64,000 bases of DNA from Riptortus pedestris (taxonomy: Eukaryota; Arthropoda; Insecta; Hemiptera; Alydidae). The translations under genes were made by a program, and so were the position numbers. The notes under the pieces were generated by a model that worked only from the letters and a program-made list of their open reading frames with translations, was not told the origin of the DNA and did not search any database. Location: the NCBI GenBank assembly GCA_019009955.1, contig CM032228.1, positions 258,760,001 through 258,824,000 of the forward strand, written 5' to 3'. Below, in pieces: positions 45,490 through 57,493 of this stretch. The first letter of the stretch is position 1; each line of letters opens with the position of its first letter.

Positions 45490-47811
45490 GTGGCACCACA
45501 GTTCTGCAGGGAATAGCGGACAGCTGGCCACATCACCATACACCGAAGCAGTAGCTGTGATTGGTGCCACCACAGTTCTGCAGGGAATAGCTGACAGCTG
45601 GCCACATCACCTTACACCGAAGCTGTAGCTGTGATTGGTGCCACCACAGTTCTGCAGGGAATAGCTGACAGCTGGCCACATCACCTTACACCGAAGCTGT
45701 AGCTGTGATTGGTGCCACCACAGTTCTGCAGGGAATAGCTGACAGCTGGCCACATCACCTAACACCGAAGCAGTAGCTGTGATTGGTGCCACCACAGTTC
45801 TGCAGGGAATAGCTGACAGCTGGCCACATCACCATACACCGAAGCAGTAGCTGTGATTGGTGCCACCACAGTTCTGCAGGGAATATCGGACAGCTGGCCA
45901 CATCACCTTACACCGAAGCTGTAGCTGTGATTGGTGACACCACAGTTCTGCAGGGAATATCAGACAGCTGGCCACATCACCTAACACCGATGCAGTAGCT
46001 GTGATTGGTGACACCACAGTTCTGCAGGGAATATCGGACAGCTGGCCACATCACCTAACACCGAAGCTGTAGGACAGCTGGCCACATCACCTTACACCGA
46101 AGCTGTAGCTGTGATTGGTGACACCACAGTTCTGCAGGGAATAGCTGACAGCTGGCCACATCACCTTACACCGAAGCTGTAGCTGTGATTGGTGCCACCA
46201 CAGTTCTGCAGGGAATAGCTGACAGCTGGCCACATCACCTTACACCGAAGCTGTAGCTGTGATTGGTGCCACCACAGTTCTGCAGGGAATAGCGGACAGC
46301 TGGCCACATCACCTTACACCGAAGCTGTAGCTGTGATTGGTGCCACCACAGTTCTGCAGGGAATAGCGGACAGCTGGCCACATCACCTAACACCGATGCA
46401 GGTGCTGTGATTGGTGCCACCACAGTTCTGCAGGGAATAGCTGACAGCTGGCCACATCACCATACACTGAAGCAGTAGCTGTGATTGGTGCCACCACAGT
46501 TCTGCAGGGAATATCGGACAGCTGCCCACATCACCTTACACCGAAGCAGTAGCTGTGATTGGTGCCACCACAGTTCTGCAGGGAATATCGGACAGCTGGC
46601 CACATCACCTTACACCGAAGCAGGTGCTGTGATTGGTGCCACCACAGTTCAGCAGGGAATATCGGACAGATGGCCACATCACCTAACACCGAAGCTGTAG
46701 CTGTGATTGGTGACACCACAGTTCTGCAGGGAATAGCTGACAGCTGGCCACATCACCTAACACCGATGCAGTAGCTGTGATTGGTGCCACCACAGTTCAG
46801 CAGGGAATATCGGACAGCTGGCCACATCACCTTACACCGAAGCTGTAGCTGTGATTGGTGACACCATAGTTCTGCAGGGAATATCGGACAGCTGGCCACA
46901 TCACCTAACACCGAAGCTGTAGCTGTGATTGGTGCCACCACAGTTCTGCAGGGAATATCGGACAGCTGCCCACATCACCTAACACTGATGCAGTAGCTGT
47001 GATTGGTGACACCACAGTTCTGCAGGGAATATCGGACAGCTGGCCACATCACCTAACACCGATGCAGGTGCTGTGATTGGTGCCACCACAGTTCTGCAGG
47101 TAATAGCGGACAGCTGCCCACATCACCTTACACCGAAGCAGTAGCTGTGATTGGTGCCACCACAGTTCTGCAGGGAATATCGGACAGCTGGCCACATCAC
47201 CTAACACCGAAGCAGTAGCTGTGATTGGTGCCACCACAGTTCTGCAGGGAATAGCTGACAGCTGGCCACATCACCATACACCGAAGCAGTAGCTGTGATT
47301 GGTGCCACCACAGTTCTGCAGGGAATAGCTGACAGCTGGCCACATCACCTAACACCGAAGCAGTAGCTGTGATTGGTGCCACCACAGTTCTGCAGGGAAT
47401 AGCTGACAGCTGGCCACATCACCTAACACCGAAGCTGTAGCTGTGATTGGTGCCACCACAGTTCTGCAGGGAATAGCGGACAGCTGGCCACATCACCTTA
47501 CACCGAAGCTGTAGCTGTGATTGGTGACACCACAGTTCTGCAGGGAATAGCGGACAGCTGGCCACATCACCTTACACCGAAGCTGTAGCTGTGATTGGTG
47601 ACACCACAGTTCTGCAGGGAATAGCGGACAGCTGGCCACATCACCTAACACCGATGCAGGTGCTGTGATTGGTGCCACCACAGTTCTGCAGGGAATAGCT
47701 GACAGCTGGCCACATCACCTAACACCGAAGCAGTAGCTGTGATTGGTGCCACCACAGTTCTGCAGGGAATAGCTGACAGCTGGCCACATCACCTTACACC
47801 GAAGCAGTAGC
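45490..47811. repeat. 74-bp tandem array, ~31 copies
   Basis: The unit is 74 bp with TTGGTGCCACCACAGTTCTG, CAGGGAATAGC and GACAGCTGGCCACATCACCT. Several binary sites vary independently (GTGCC/GTGAC, AGCTGA/ATCGGA/AGCGGA, CCTTACA/CCTAACA/CCATACA, GAAGC/GATGC, AGTAGCTG/AGGTGCTG), the mosaic expected from conversion between units. One unit near 46072 lost about 37 bp between TAG microhomologies. The 62-residue minus-strand ORFs are shadows. Confidence 0.97.
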
Positions 47812-48134
47812 AAATATGAATAGCCTTTTCCATTTCGCCCCTTCCTGGAAAACATCGTGTCGTCTTGTCCACTGCTGTCTTCACCCCAATCCAATGAAGG
47901 GGAAGGGGCGGAAATAAAATAATGCAAATTTCTACATATATATTAGAGACACATGGATATCGTACATCAATTACAAACGGAATAATTATAAATCAAGTGC
48001 AGCAAAATGTTTTGTATAATTAACTAGATGGAACTTGTAATTTTAAACGGTCGGCATCTAATGCAGTGTTACCGTGAGCCCACGCCAAAATCATATCGTA
48101 TCAGTAGGTACTATTATGTTTGTTCACATTTACT
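47812..48134. other. Sequence without recognisable genes
   Basis: No supported feature. Confidence 0.5.
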
Positions 48135-48325
48135 TTAAGGGAAATCTGCTATTGACGTTGTACTTATGACAGAGTTTTCGAAAAATTGCTTCAAATGCTT
48201 TCTGGAGGTTATTGTAATGTAAATTGATTAAAAGATTTCTCATTGTCATCTGTATTTGTTCCCTTAATATTCACGGTGGTGTAAAAGTATGTCGATTTAT
48301 CTACTGTACTTCGTGGCGGACTTTT
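48135..48325 (+). mobile_element. Deletion derivative F of the ~1 kb inverted-repeat element
   Basis: The left end (TTAAGGGAAATCTGCTATTG, then CGTTGTACTTATGAC and TTTCGAAAAATTGCTTCAAATG) is fused directly to the right end (TTTCTCATTGTCATCTGTATTTG, AATATTCACGGTGGTGT, TCGTGGCGGAC). About 800 bp of the internal body is missing compared with copies A and B. Confidence 0.7.
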
Positions 48326-48479
48326 TAGATTTGTATTAAAAAATGATAAAATAAAAACTAAAATGGCATTTTAGAGGCTTAGTAAATATATATTTGGACA
48401 ATAACTTTATAAATAGGATTGTTGGAATTTTTAGAAAATGTTTAAATATTATGTAACGAATGGTTGACCATAGCTAAAT

Positions 48480-48734
48480 GAGGTGCTCAGTATTATAGTG
48501 GCCCAACTCTCAAATTTTGCTTATTTGAGTTACCATAGCATCTGTTGCTGAATAATGTGTTCTATGAAATATTAGTGGCCTAAACCACCTTCTAAATTTT
48601 TTCACTCGATAGCAGCAGCTGTTTGTTTTTTAACTAACAGTTTTGCGGTCTTTGAAAAATATAGTGGCCTAACCAACTTGGTTTTATACAAATCTTACTT
48701 TTTGGAGTTAGGCCACTATTATTCTGACCACCTC
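48480..48734. mobile_element. 255-bp MITE with 30-bp terminal inverted repeats
   Basis: The left end 48480-48509 (GAGGTGCTCAGTATTATAGT then GGCCCAACTC) matches the inverted right end 48705-48734 (GAGTTAGGCCACTATTATTC then TGACCACCTC) at 26 of 30 positions by eye. Two further AGTGGCCTAA words lie inside. AAAT occurs on both flanks and may be a target duplication. No coding sequence. Confidence 0.8.
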
Positions 48735-48804
48735 AAATATGCTAATGAATTCATGGAATTATTTGAGTTACAGGGATTGTATTAGAACTAGAGTTAGAAA
48801 AACT

Positions 48805-48940
48805 AGGTCACGCAGGAGCTGCATAAACTAAGCAGAGTGCCCACAGTTCCGATTTCAGCCGTTCTTCTATTCATTTTTTCTAAAATCGCATCATGATGAT
48901 TACGTGCTCAATAATTCCTTTACCTTAAGGGAAATGTGCT
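48805..48940 (-). mobile_element. Deletion derivative G of the ~1 kb inverted-repeat element
   Basis: Starts with the inverted right end (GTCACGCAGGAGCTGCATAA, ACTAAGCAG) and finishes with the inverted left end (CTTAAGGGAAATGTGCTAAA) about 135 bp later, so both termini are kept and nearly all the body is lost. Segments with AAAATCGCATCATGATGAT match the left-end region. Confidence 0.6.
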
Positions 48941-49593
48941 AAAAGTTTAATCTGTCGGAGGAATAATTGAAAGTGTTTCTCGGGGCTTATCTGATATAAA
49001 GAGTAAGGGATGTAAGAGGGATGGTGGGCTATTGTATATGACGACGCCATGACACCAGCCGCCATCTTGGCTAATATGCAACCCCTCACCCTTCTGCTCA
49101 CCATTACTTACCCAAACATAATCCCTCAGAGAATGCAATTATTGCACTAAATAAACCCCTCACAATCTCCTCTAACCTAATATATATAGCTGAGTGCAAA
49201 TATTAAGCCCCTTCTACAAATGGAATACTTTTCCCTATACATCTTGAATAAATTATATCACAAAACCTTCCAGACTGATATAGTAAACACATAACTTTAC
49301 ATTCCTCAAATATAAATAACAATGAAACCAAATCTTCACTTTCAGAGGATCATTTAAATCGGCACACACAAATTTGATTTTAATTATGAGAAAATAATTG
49401 TCCAACCATTTAACTCGTTAAAATGAAAAATAAAATACAATTTATACACTGTTAAAAGTAATAAAAATTACTTCATTGCAATTCTATTAAATTTGCGAGG
49501 AAAATTCTTTGCTGAGCTTCGTTTGAAATCATTTTATTTCTAAGTGATATAAGACGTCTCCGTTCCAATAAGTCCGATCAAAAAAGCCCGCCA
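48941..49593. other. Sequence without recognisable genes
   Basis: No supported feature. Confidence 0.5.
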
Positions 49594-49687
49594 AACAGGG
49601 GCTGTGTCAACTTAGCAGATTTCCCACACAAGATTAGTAAGAACAATATTTGGTATTTAAGCTTCAAAGAAAGAGATTCATGATATA

Positions 49688-49732
<45 letters not shown>

Positions 49733-50085
49733 TTGTTAACGCTCTAGAGGTGACAATTTCTGTATGATATTCGATTGATGTCTGTAAAACTAAGGATCAA
49801 GTTCGGCGACCTCTCAAATCTGACAACACTTTTTATTTTTTGATTAGGACTATTCTTCTTACTAATTTAATTGTCCATGAATGTTGTTCCTGTAAATTTG
49901 TTCTCCATCTCAAATATTATCCGAAATATTTTTAGTATTCTGCCTTGAGTAAAGCCCTTCTCCTACTCATTTCATACTAACAATTAGCTGATATATCTTG
50001 AAACATCTTATTCTTAGCTTATATGTATTTCAAATAGGATTTTCGTTGTACGTTTGTAATATGAAACATATGCAAATATGTTTGA
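49594..50085. mobile_element. Rearranged copy E of the ~1 kb inverted-repeat element
   Basis: The left part (49594-49690) is the right terminus in inverted orientation (CAGGGGCTGTGTCAACTTAG, CAGATTTCCC, then AATATTTGGTATTTAAGCTTC). The right part (49691-50085) is the internal body in direct orientation, starting at (AC)n (49691-49729) and continuing with TTAACGCTCTAGAGGTGAC, AAGGATCAAGTTCGG and GTATTCTGCCTTGAGTAAAG. The two halves oppose each other around the microsatellite. Confidence 0.65.
49691..49729. repeat. (AC)n microsatellite inside copy E
   Basis: About 19 AC dinucleotides at the junction of the two opposing halves, the same internal site as in copies A-D. Confidence 0.97.
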
Positions 50086-50306
50086 AGTCGTCAATAAAGA
50101 CAATATTTAATTGATACTGATTACAGTGTCACTCGTTATTTCACATAAATATAATACATTGTAAGTCAATTAAAATAGAAACATCTTATTATTGGCGTTG
50201 TTATGAATCGAATCAAAAAATCTTATTGTGTAATGCCCTACATTTATTGTGATATATACTTTTTGTCTAATTTGATTCTCTTATTTGCCCTTTTTTTTTT
50301 TGGTTT

Positions 50307-50529
50307 CAGGTTGGCTATGCGAGTTAAAGCGTTGACGTTTATCTCACATTCAAACCTAGAGTGGCGAGTTCGATTCTCGCCTGGGCAAAGGAAATTATTT
50401 AGTGACGAAATTCAATAAATAACATCCTAAAATCCCACCCTGGCTAGAGAAGGGTGGTAACCTGTAGATAGCCCGTCCCAATTAGCCTAAGTTGCAAAAA
50501 GTGGACGTTAATAAATAATAATAATAATT
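50307..50529 (+). mobile_element. tRNA-derived SINE, full-length reference copy
   Basis: tRNA-like head with A-box-like TTGGCTATGCGAGTTAAAGC and B-box-like GAGTTCGATTCTCGCC (about 50365-50385). Then the body with GGAAATTATTTAGTGACGAA, ATCCCACCCTGGCTAGAG, AAGGGTGGTAACCTGTAGAT and CCCGTCCCAATTAGCC. Finally GTGGACGTTAATAAATAATA as the tail. This is the best-preserved copy, collinear with 775-1008. SINEs are transcribed by Pol III and moved by a partner LINE. The tail type (TAA)n also appears on the element at 25872-25979. Confidence 0.88.
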
Positions 50530-51036
50530 GTTTGCCTTTTTTTGTTTGCAGCCTACAATTGAACCCCACCTTCCAACTTTGGTGGGATTTTTACTTTCCA
50601 GCAATTTGATCACTAATCATCTATTTTCCAAGTAGTGGTTTCAGGCAGTCTTGTAGTTGTTGATGTGGAAAAGGTGGTTTAGCAAAGCTACCAGATTATA
50701 CGAGGCTCTTTTATTCTAAGTTTTAATCTTATTTCCCATAAAATACTTATTTTGTTGTATGTCTTCCTCTTCAGCTGGGATGCTTGCCTAGGAAAATCAT
50801 TTTCTTCGTGAGTGCCTCATCATTTTCTCTAAGGATACTTGTTGTCCAGTTCAGACGTTTACCTCGTTGCATCCAGCAAAGCTCTCAACATGTTCCTCTA
50901 GTATTTCTTTATTCATTTATTTATAGGGAATTTGTAATTTAAAATTTTGCCATTTCACCTTCTGCTGTATCATGTAAGAAGGCTTGTCTTTCCTTACTTA
51001 CCTTCGTATTTCTGAATTCTTTAACATTACGTAATA
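50530..51036. other. Sequence without recognisable genes
   Basis: No supported feature. TA at 51035-51036 is the target of the next element. Confidence 0.5.
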
Positions 51037-51629
51037 CACTCAACCGCAAAACAAAAAAAACCGGACACTTGATATTTGTCGTATTAAAAGCTACCTTTCA
51101 GCAATGTGTTTCTTTGTGAGGCTATTCTAGTTATTACAGAAAATGTAGAGTCGAAGTACATTCAACTAATCAGGATTAGTAAACAATTAGATAAAACTCA
51201 GATTAGATTTATTTGTCGTGAAGTTGATCTACTCTAAACTGTAAGTAGTTTTTCGCACATTTAAACATCTTTAATTATTAACCAAGCATTTTCTTTAATT
51301 AATGTTTCGTTTTTATTTCGGTCCAGAATAATGGGTCTTTCAAACTTAGATGGAAGGCCGGAGCTTACGTTACATTGCCGAAACGCCTGGGGTAGCGAAG
51401 TCTACCATTCACTGTAATAAAAATGAAGAATGTGTTAATTTATCATTTTTTTTTATTTTGTATTTTTGTGTAAATAATCAATAAAAATTATTCACTTTTG
51501 GCAGATTTTGTTTAAATAACCTATAGATTAACCAATTATTTTAATTAAAAAATATCCATATATATTAAGTATTTAACAAAATTATAAGACTAAATCTAAG
51601 TGTCCGGTTTTTTTTTTTGCGGTTGAGTT
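51037..51629 (+). mobile_element. Tc1/mariner-like deletion derivative (593 bp) flanked by TA
   Basis: The left end (CACTCAACCGCAAAACAAAA, AAAACCGGACACTT) and right end (AAGTGTCCGG...TTTTTTGCGGTTGAGTT) are inverted repeats of about 32 bp. TA dinucleotides flank both ends (51035-51036 and 51630-51631), the Tc1/mariner target duplication. A transposase HTH remnant lies inside. The catalytic DDE part is absent, so it is non-autonomous. Confidence 0.85.
51350..51410 (+). pseudogene. Tc1-like transposase HTH remnant
   Basis: One plus-strand frame reads GRSLRYIAETPGVAKSTIH, matching the DNA-binding helix-turn-helix of Tc1-type transposases (IAe-x-x-Gv-x-x-STI/V). The frame continues only to a short unrelated stretch. 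The catalytic domain has been lost. Confidence 0.75.
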
Positions 51630-51631
51630 TA

Positions 51632-52025
51632 TATATATAACAATGCTAGAAATATGACTTGACATGATTGAGTTGCTACTAGATGTTAGTGATCCAACAT
51701 TATTTTCCGATGTTGCATATCCACTTGTGAGACGTTAGTAGTACTCGATACGTCAGTCAGAGCAGACGTTCCCCTGGGAACCACTTAACGGATTCACTGA
51801 TATATTCGCTGTTGGAACCCTCGCCACCTCTAATACTTACCAATGTAACCAACTACATAATCCCACCAACCAGTGCCACGTTTTTTGCAAGGTTTTTTCC
51901 ACTCCTCCTCTTCTTGAAGCATTTATTCCAATTATTTAATACGTATTTGTAAATGTATTTTATTGATTTTATATGTGTACTGATTATATTTTAAAATTAA
52001 TTTCAATAAATAATTATTAATTTAT
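51632..52025. other. Sequence without recognisable genes
   Basis: No supported feature. Confidence 0.5.
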
Positions 52026-53160
52026 TGGGACAGTGCACCAGGGTCTTGGTGTTTTCCTTGCTAAGACAGAGCATCGGGGTCGTGGGGTTATCATTGGTGG
52101 GACAGTGCACCAGGGTCTTGGTGTTTTCCTTGCTAAGACAGAGCATCAGAGTCGTGGGGTTATCATTGGTGGGGCAGTGCACCAGGGTCTTGGTGTTTTC
52201 CTTGCTAAGACAGACCATCAGAGTCGTGGGGTTATCATTGGTGAGTGGTGGGTCATTGCAACAGTGTCTTAGCGTTTTCCTTGCTAAGGCAGAGCATCAG
52301 AGTTGTGGTGTTATCATTGGTGGGACAGTGCACCAGGGTCTTGGTGTTTTCCTTGCTAAGACAGAGCATCAGAGTTGTGGTGTTATCATTGGTGGGTCAG
52401 TGCACCAGGGTCTTGGTGTTTTCCTTGCTAAGACAGTCTTGGGTCCTTGCTAAGACAGAGCATCAGAGTTGTGGGGTTATCATTGGTGGGTCATTGCAAC
52501 AGTGTCTTAGCGTTTTCCTTGCTAAGACAGAGCATCAGAGTTGTGGGGTTATCATTGGTGGGTCATTGCAACAGTGTCTTAGCGTTTTCCTTGCTAAGAC
52601 AGAGCATCAGAGTTGTGGGGTTATCATTGGTGGGTCATTGCAACAGTGCCTTGGTGTTTTCCTTGCTAAGACAGAGCATCAGAGTTGTGGGGTTATCATT
52701 GGTGGGTCATTGCAATAGTGTCTTAGCGTTTTCCTTGCTAAGACAGAGCATCAGAGTTGTGGGGTTATCATTGGTGGGTCATTGCAATAGTGTCTTAGCG
52801 TTTTCCTTGCTAAGACAGAGCATCAGAGTTGTGGGGTTATCATTGGTGGGGCAGTGCACCAGGGTCTTGGTGTTTTCCTTGCTAAGACAGACCATCAGAG
52901 TCGTGGGGTTATCATTGGTGGGACAGTGCACCAGGGTCTTGGTGTTTTCCTTGATAAGCCAGAGCATCTGTGTTGTGGGGTGATCTTTGGTGGGTCATTG
53001 CAACTTGGTCTTTGTGTTTTCCTTGATATGACAGAGCATCAGAGTTGTGGTGTTATCATTGGTGGGTCATTGCAACAGTGTCTTGGTGTTTTCCTTGCTA
53101 AGACAGAGCATCAGAGTTTGGTAGAGTCTTGTTTCCCTAAGACAGAGCATCAGAGTTGTG
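52026..53160. repeat. 72-bp tandem array, ~15 copies, two subtypes
   Basis: The unit is 72 bp with TTTTCCTTGCTAAGACAGAG and GGGGTTATCATTGGTGGG. Subtype 1 has CAGTGCACCAGGGTCTTGGT; subtype 2 has CATTGCAACAGTGTCTTAGC. Subtypes occur in blocks, with hybrids at 52630-52650 and 53050-53090. A rearranged partial unit lies at 52431-52455. Divisible by three, it gives overlapping plus-strand ORFs up to 178 codons, none recognisable. Confidence 0.96.
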
Positions 53161-54038
53161 TTATCAAAACCACATCAAAAATTGCAATCCATAACTTGTA
53201 TACCCATAACTCCTCCCCCCCCCCACCATTCATTTCACATTACGAGTGATCGAAAAGAAATTAAATACTAAATTAACGGCCGTCTTATGCGGTGGCTTTT
53301 AAGATTTCGATTGTTTATGAGTATTTGTATTATGTTTTTTGACATTTGCCCATCATATCGCAAATCGTATTAGGACAGAGTGGTGCCCTAAATGCGTACG
53401 AACCTAATCTAGTAGAGAAACTAGTGAGTCATGAGTTGGTAATGAGAGAGTAAGTTGATTGTGAGACGAGAGTTGATTTCCTTTTTATAACGGTCCATCT
53501 GTGGCGGCCATGTTGGGGCTGAAAAGATTGAGTCATCTGCATATATAACTGGGATGGGTGGTATGGTTGGTTTGGCAGGCTATTACCCCCTCCCTCCCCC
53601 ACCGACATACAGACAGACTGACACACACCCCCCCTCAGAGCCGTAATTGCACATCTCTTTCCTTTACACGTTTCACTGCGTCGCGTAATCACTCTCTCAG
53701 CACGATTTTTAAATGGCAATTTTTTCCCTGAAGTTGAGTGAGGGCGATTTAAAAAAAAAATGAAATCATTATATTTTAAAGTTCATAGCCCAATCAGGTT
53801 GGATTGCATCACACTTCCAACACCAACATCATATCTCCAGGATAATATAGAAAGTATACTTTGTACCTGGACAAAAATAAACCTTTCGATTATGTGTCAT
53901 ATTATTACGCAAATGATGAGATTAAGTTTTGTTCACTTGTTTGTTTTTTTTTACTATAAAATAGTACAAATTTTATGTAAATATTTGTGATCTATACCAG
54001 ACATCCTGTAAGAAGCTTGCCTTTAATTCTCTATCGGT
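53161..54038. other. Sequence without recognisable genes
   Basis: A poly-C tract lies at about 53214-53224. A minus-strand ORF (53429-53719) has no domain I recognise. Confidence 0.5.
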
Positions 54039-54227
54039 GCTCAGATTAGCCATGTGAGTTAGCGTTGACCTTAATCTCAGATGGTAAACCTAGAGTGGTG
54101 AGTTCCAGTCCCTGTCTGGGTAATAGGAATTTATTTAGTGATGAACTCATTAAATAAAATCCTTAGACCCACCCTGGCTGGAAAAGGGTGGTAAGCTGTA
54201 GATAACCCGTCCCGATTAGCTGTAGAG
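54039..54227 (+). mobile_element. SINE copy lacking its tail
   Basis: Head GCTCAGATTAGCCATGTGAG, B-box-like GAGTTCCAGTCCCTGTCTGG, body TTTAGTGATGAACTCATTAA and CCCACCCTGGCTGGAAAAGG, ending at ATAACCCGTCCCGATTAGC. The (TAA)n tail is missing. Confidence 0.82.
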
Positions 54228-55293
54228 CGGGCCAGGTAATGATTTTAATTTTGATGCTATCGTTCTAGGAATGAGCTGAAAGTTGAAAAATAATTTATTC
54301 CTTCCAAATTTAAATACAATTTTGGAGTTCTATTTATAAGTTACAAAGGGTAAAAAATAAGTTATATTACTCACTATCATGTCTGAAGGGGTTAGAAGAA
54401 TTTTCGGTACAATATAGAATATATTAAGAATAATTGTAAGGTAGCATTTAAAAATAACATGTCAATTACCAGTTCGTAAATGAGGTTGTTTGAAATTGGT
54501 GTGTGATGTGTTCTTTATTTCATGCTCTCATAGGTATTAATAATAGAAGAACTTGTTATTTAGGCTGCGAAATGATGTATTTTTAATCTCCATTCATTTA
54601 AAATATAATAGGTTGTGTCAGATGTGTGTAGTACTTTTATAACACACTTATGGAATAGATAAAAAATGAATTTCTGACAAACTAAAAAAAAACAACTAAA
54701 TTACAGTTTTCGACAACATACTTGTAGTTAATAGATTATTACATTTATAACCTGCATTATTAGTTAGATAGATTAGATCATCATTGAGAGGGACTATTAA
54801 AAATAACATAAACTGAATCCCTTCATACATTATGACAAATAGGCCTAAGTCTTATTAAAACGATCTACTAGATCATTATTTGTGTTTTGTAGTGGGACAA
54901 GGGAATTATATTTTATATTTAGGCATTTTTGAAAGTATTCATCTGGCTTATAAATGCATCATTCAGATTTGATGTGTTTTAAATACTTTAGTTTAGGTTG
55001 TTATGAAGACGAACACTATTCACTGATAAATAAACTTGGAATATTTCCTACAAAATTCATTCAGTTGATGTGCTCATGTCTTGATATGATAATAGGATAA
55101 ACAAAATTTTAAATGTTTTTAAAATCCCAGTAGAATGTGTTTGCTTAAATTTATAATATTTGTTTAGAATAACTATGCGTTAATGACTGTCAATTTCAAT
55201 TTTTCCAGGTCTGGACCTTATTTATAATTAAACTAGTATATTCAGAATAAAGTAGATTCTGTAAGTTTAATAGATTTTTGCAGGTAGCCCTAG
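54228..55293. other. AT-rich sequence, no gene seen
   Basis: No supported feature. Confidence 0.5.
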
Positions 55294-55560
55294 GTTGCTG
55301 GATATAAATCATAATCAATAAATGGAAATAATTTACTATTTATAGAAGCACTAATGTTTATTTGCTGGATATCAGGAAATATTTTAGTATTTGTAGGACC
55401 ACTTTCACTTGTAGGAACGGAAAAACTTGCTGGATATCTGGGAATATATTAGTATTTGTAGGTACTCTGCATGTTTATGAAAGACAAAATTTGCTGGATA
55501 TCAGGAAATATTTTAGTATTTAGTGAACCTAGAATGTGTATTAATGGCAAAATATACTCT
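55294..55560. repeat. Degenerate ~65-bp tandem repeat, 4 copies
   Basis: TTGCTGGATAT recurs at about 55295, 55362, 55427 and 55491, each followed by GGAAATATTTTAGTATTTG-like sequence. Spacing of 64-67 bp and visible divergence mark an old array. Confidence 0.75.
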
Positions 55561-57493
55561 TAGTGCGTATGAATTTATTTTTTTCATGGGAGTTGTATTT
55601 TGGAGCGGAGGATTTTGGAAATGAATCTGGCTAATTGTGGAGTAGATGGGAATACAGGAGGCGAGTGTTTTTGTGGTGGAGCTGATGAAAGGGTTATTTG
55701 TGGGGAGTTAAGCACTATGGAGCAGTCAAAGGAAGCAGCATACATTGTGGTTGTAATGGGTTAACTCGTCGGCGGTATATGTTTCGGAGCGGTGTGGGTT
55801 ACAGGAAGGCCTCAAGTGTTGTTGTGACAGTCTGTCAAAACCCATTTGTGAAATTGGCCAAGGTTTGACGTCTCCACCATCTGGGTGGTCGCAGCACACA
55901 TGTTCGCTTTGTCTCAGCTCCATTCCATCTCATATTCTCTCTCATTTCCTTCGGTTGTCTCACCTCCAACATATATTTCCTCCCCCCCCCCATTTCCTCC
56001 CCCCCCCGCCATCTTCCTCCTTCACTCTCTTTCCCTCAAAGAGAAATCATTCAACAAAAAAACAATCTTTATCCCCGTAAAAATTTGTTTGAACTAACCC
56101 TTGTCAACAGGTACTGATGGCTATTCCAGAAGGAAAATACTGATGTATTCGTATCCATATTACACTTTATTTTAAATCATTTCATTTGCGGGACAAATAC
56201 GTTATTTCCGTTCCAATGCATTGGCCCATAAAGTGTCAAAGAGTAAAACATAGATGTTTCGCGGCAAATAAAAAAAGAGTTACAAACTTTGTATATATAA
56301 TAGACAAGGTGAAATTTGGGTTCCTTTTATATTTTCGCACTCTTCTAAGGCTGGGGAGCCTCTTTATCAATTTGGCTTGGGAGGGGGTGGGGGGTGGTTG
56401 TTAGGGAAGCATGAAATGAAAAGTCGTCATATTTCGTTTTTTTACGACATGGTTTTACGCCAAAAAAACAATAATAGTCAAGATTGATTATATATAATTT
56501 TCCGGCCTGACTTATAACAACGGAGATATATCAAAGTTTAGAAATCTTCCGAAAATCGCATCAAGAGTAGAGCCTCAATAGAAGACGTCGGGCCCTTTTT
56601 ACATTAGCCCCGCATTTCAAATTGGGTTATAATCAAATGGTTTAAGAAATAACAGCGATAAAACTCTTAATCATAAACTATTATAAACATTGATAAAAGA
56701 TAGTTTTAAAAGAAACTCAACTACATTTATTATAAGTATAAAATTAACAAAAATAACATTATTTTGATGCCTTCTTAGGTAGACGAACTCAAATATGTAG
56801 GAGTCTACCATTGTTCCCCTTGTTCCACATTCACGTTTATTTCTAGGTTTTAGTGAGGACCACAATGATTCCACACGTTGTGTATGTGCCCCAGTTTTTA
56901 TATCAATGAAAAGTTTTAGAGTGGTTAACAGTAAAATGTTTATATTTCATTCCCGCTACTTTTCTTAGGCCTTGTTATTACCTCCAGCAGTCAGAGTATA
57001 TTGTTGCTCCAGGCCTAATCGAATGGATAATGCACTTTGTCAATGTTTTCTTGCTTCTGTTAGCGACGGCATATATAAACTAATATCTCAGAAGTATTTC
57101 TAAAATCATGTGATTATAACCTATTTTGAAACGCGGGAATAATGTAAAAAAGACCCCAGACCCCTTAAGGGAAATCTGCTAAAACCTGCTACATCCAAGA
57201 CTGCAATATTTTGTTTTATCTATGGTTAATGCATGTTGAAAGAGAACTGTCTACAAGCTTCATATGCACCATATGTCTTTTCCTACAAGCTCGATTGTGC
57301 ATTTTTATGATGAACATTGATACAATTTCTATTATAGACGTTTGAAAAGTTACATTCGACAAACAATGTAGAATAGCATGTGCTAATATTGTTAGCTATT
57401 AATGTACATCGTGTCAAGTGATTTTAAATAAAGTGAAGAAGATTTCTTCATGTCACACAAAATCATCCACCTACCAAAGCTACCTGAAGCAAA
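55561..57493. other. Sequence with small element fragments, no gene seen
   Basis: Poly-C tracts lie near 55982 and 56002. Fragments resembling the ~1 kb inverted-repeat element lie near 56545-56575 (GAAAATCGCATCAAGAG) and 57165-57185 (CCTTAAGGGAAATCTGCT). No supported ORF. Confidence 0.5.

Noticed and set aside
50307..50395. Functional tRNA gene
   Set aside because: It has A- and B-box-like sequences but no closed acceptor stem or anticodon arm, and the same head plus a shared body and TAA tail recurs elsewhere, so it is a SINE.
52025..53249. Plus-strand ORFs up to 178 codons as a receptor-like gene
   Set aside because: Generated by a 72-mer in several frames at once; no conserved motif.
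53429..53719. 96-codon minus-strand ORF
   Set aside because: Low-information composition around poly-C/poly-G; no domain seen.
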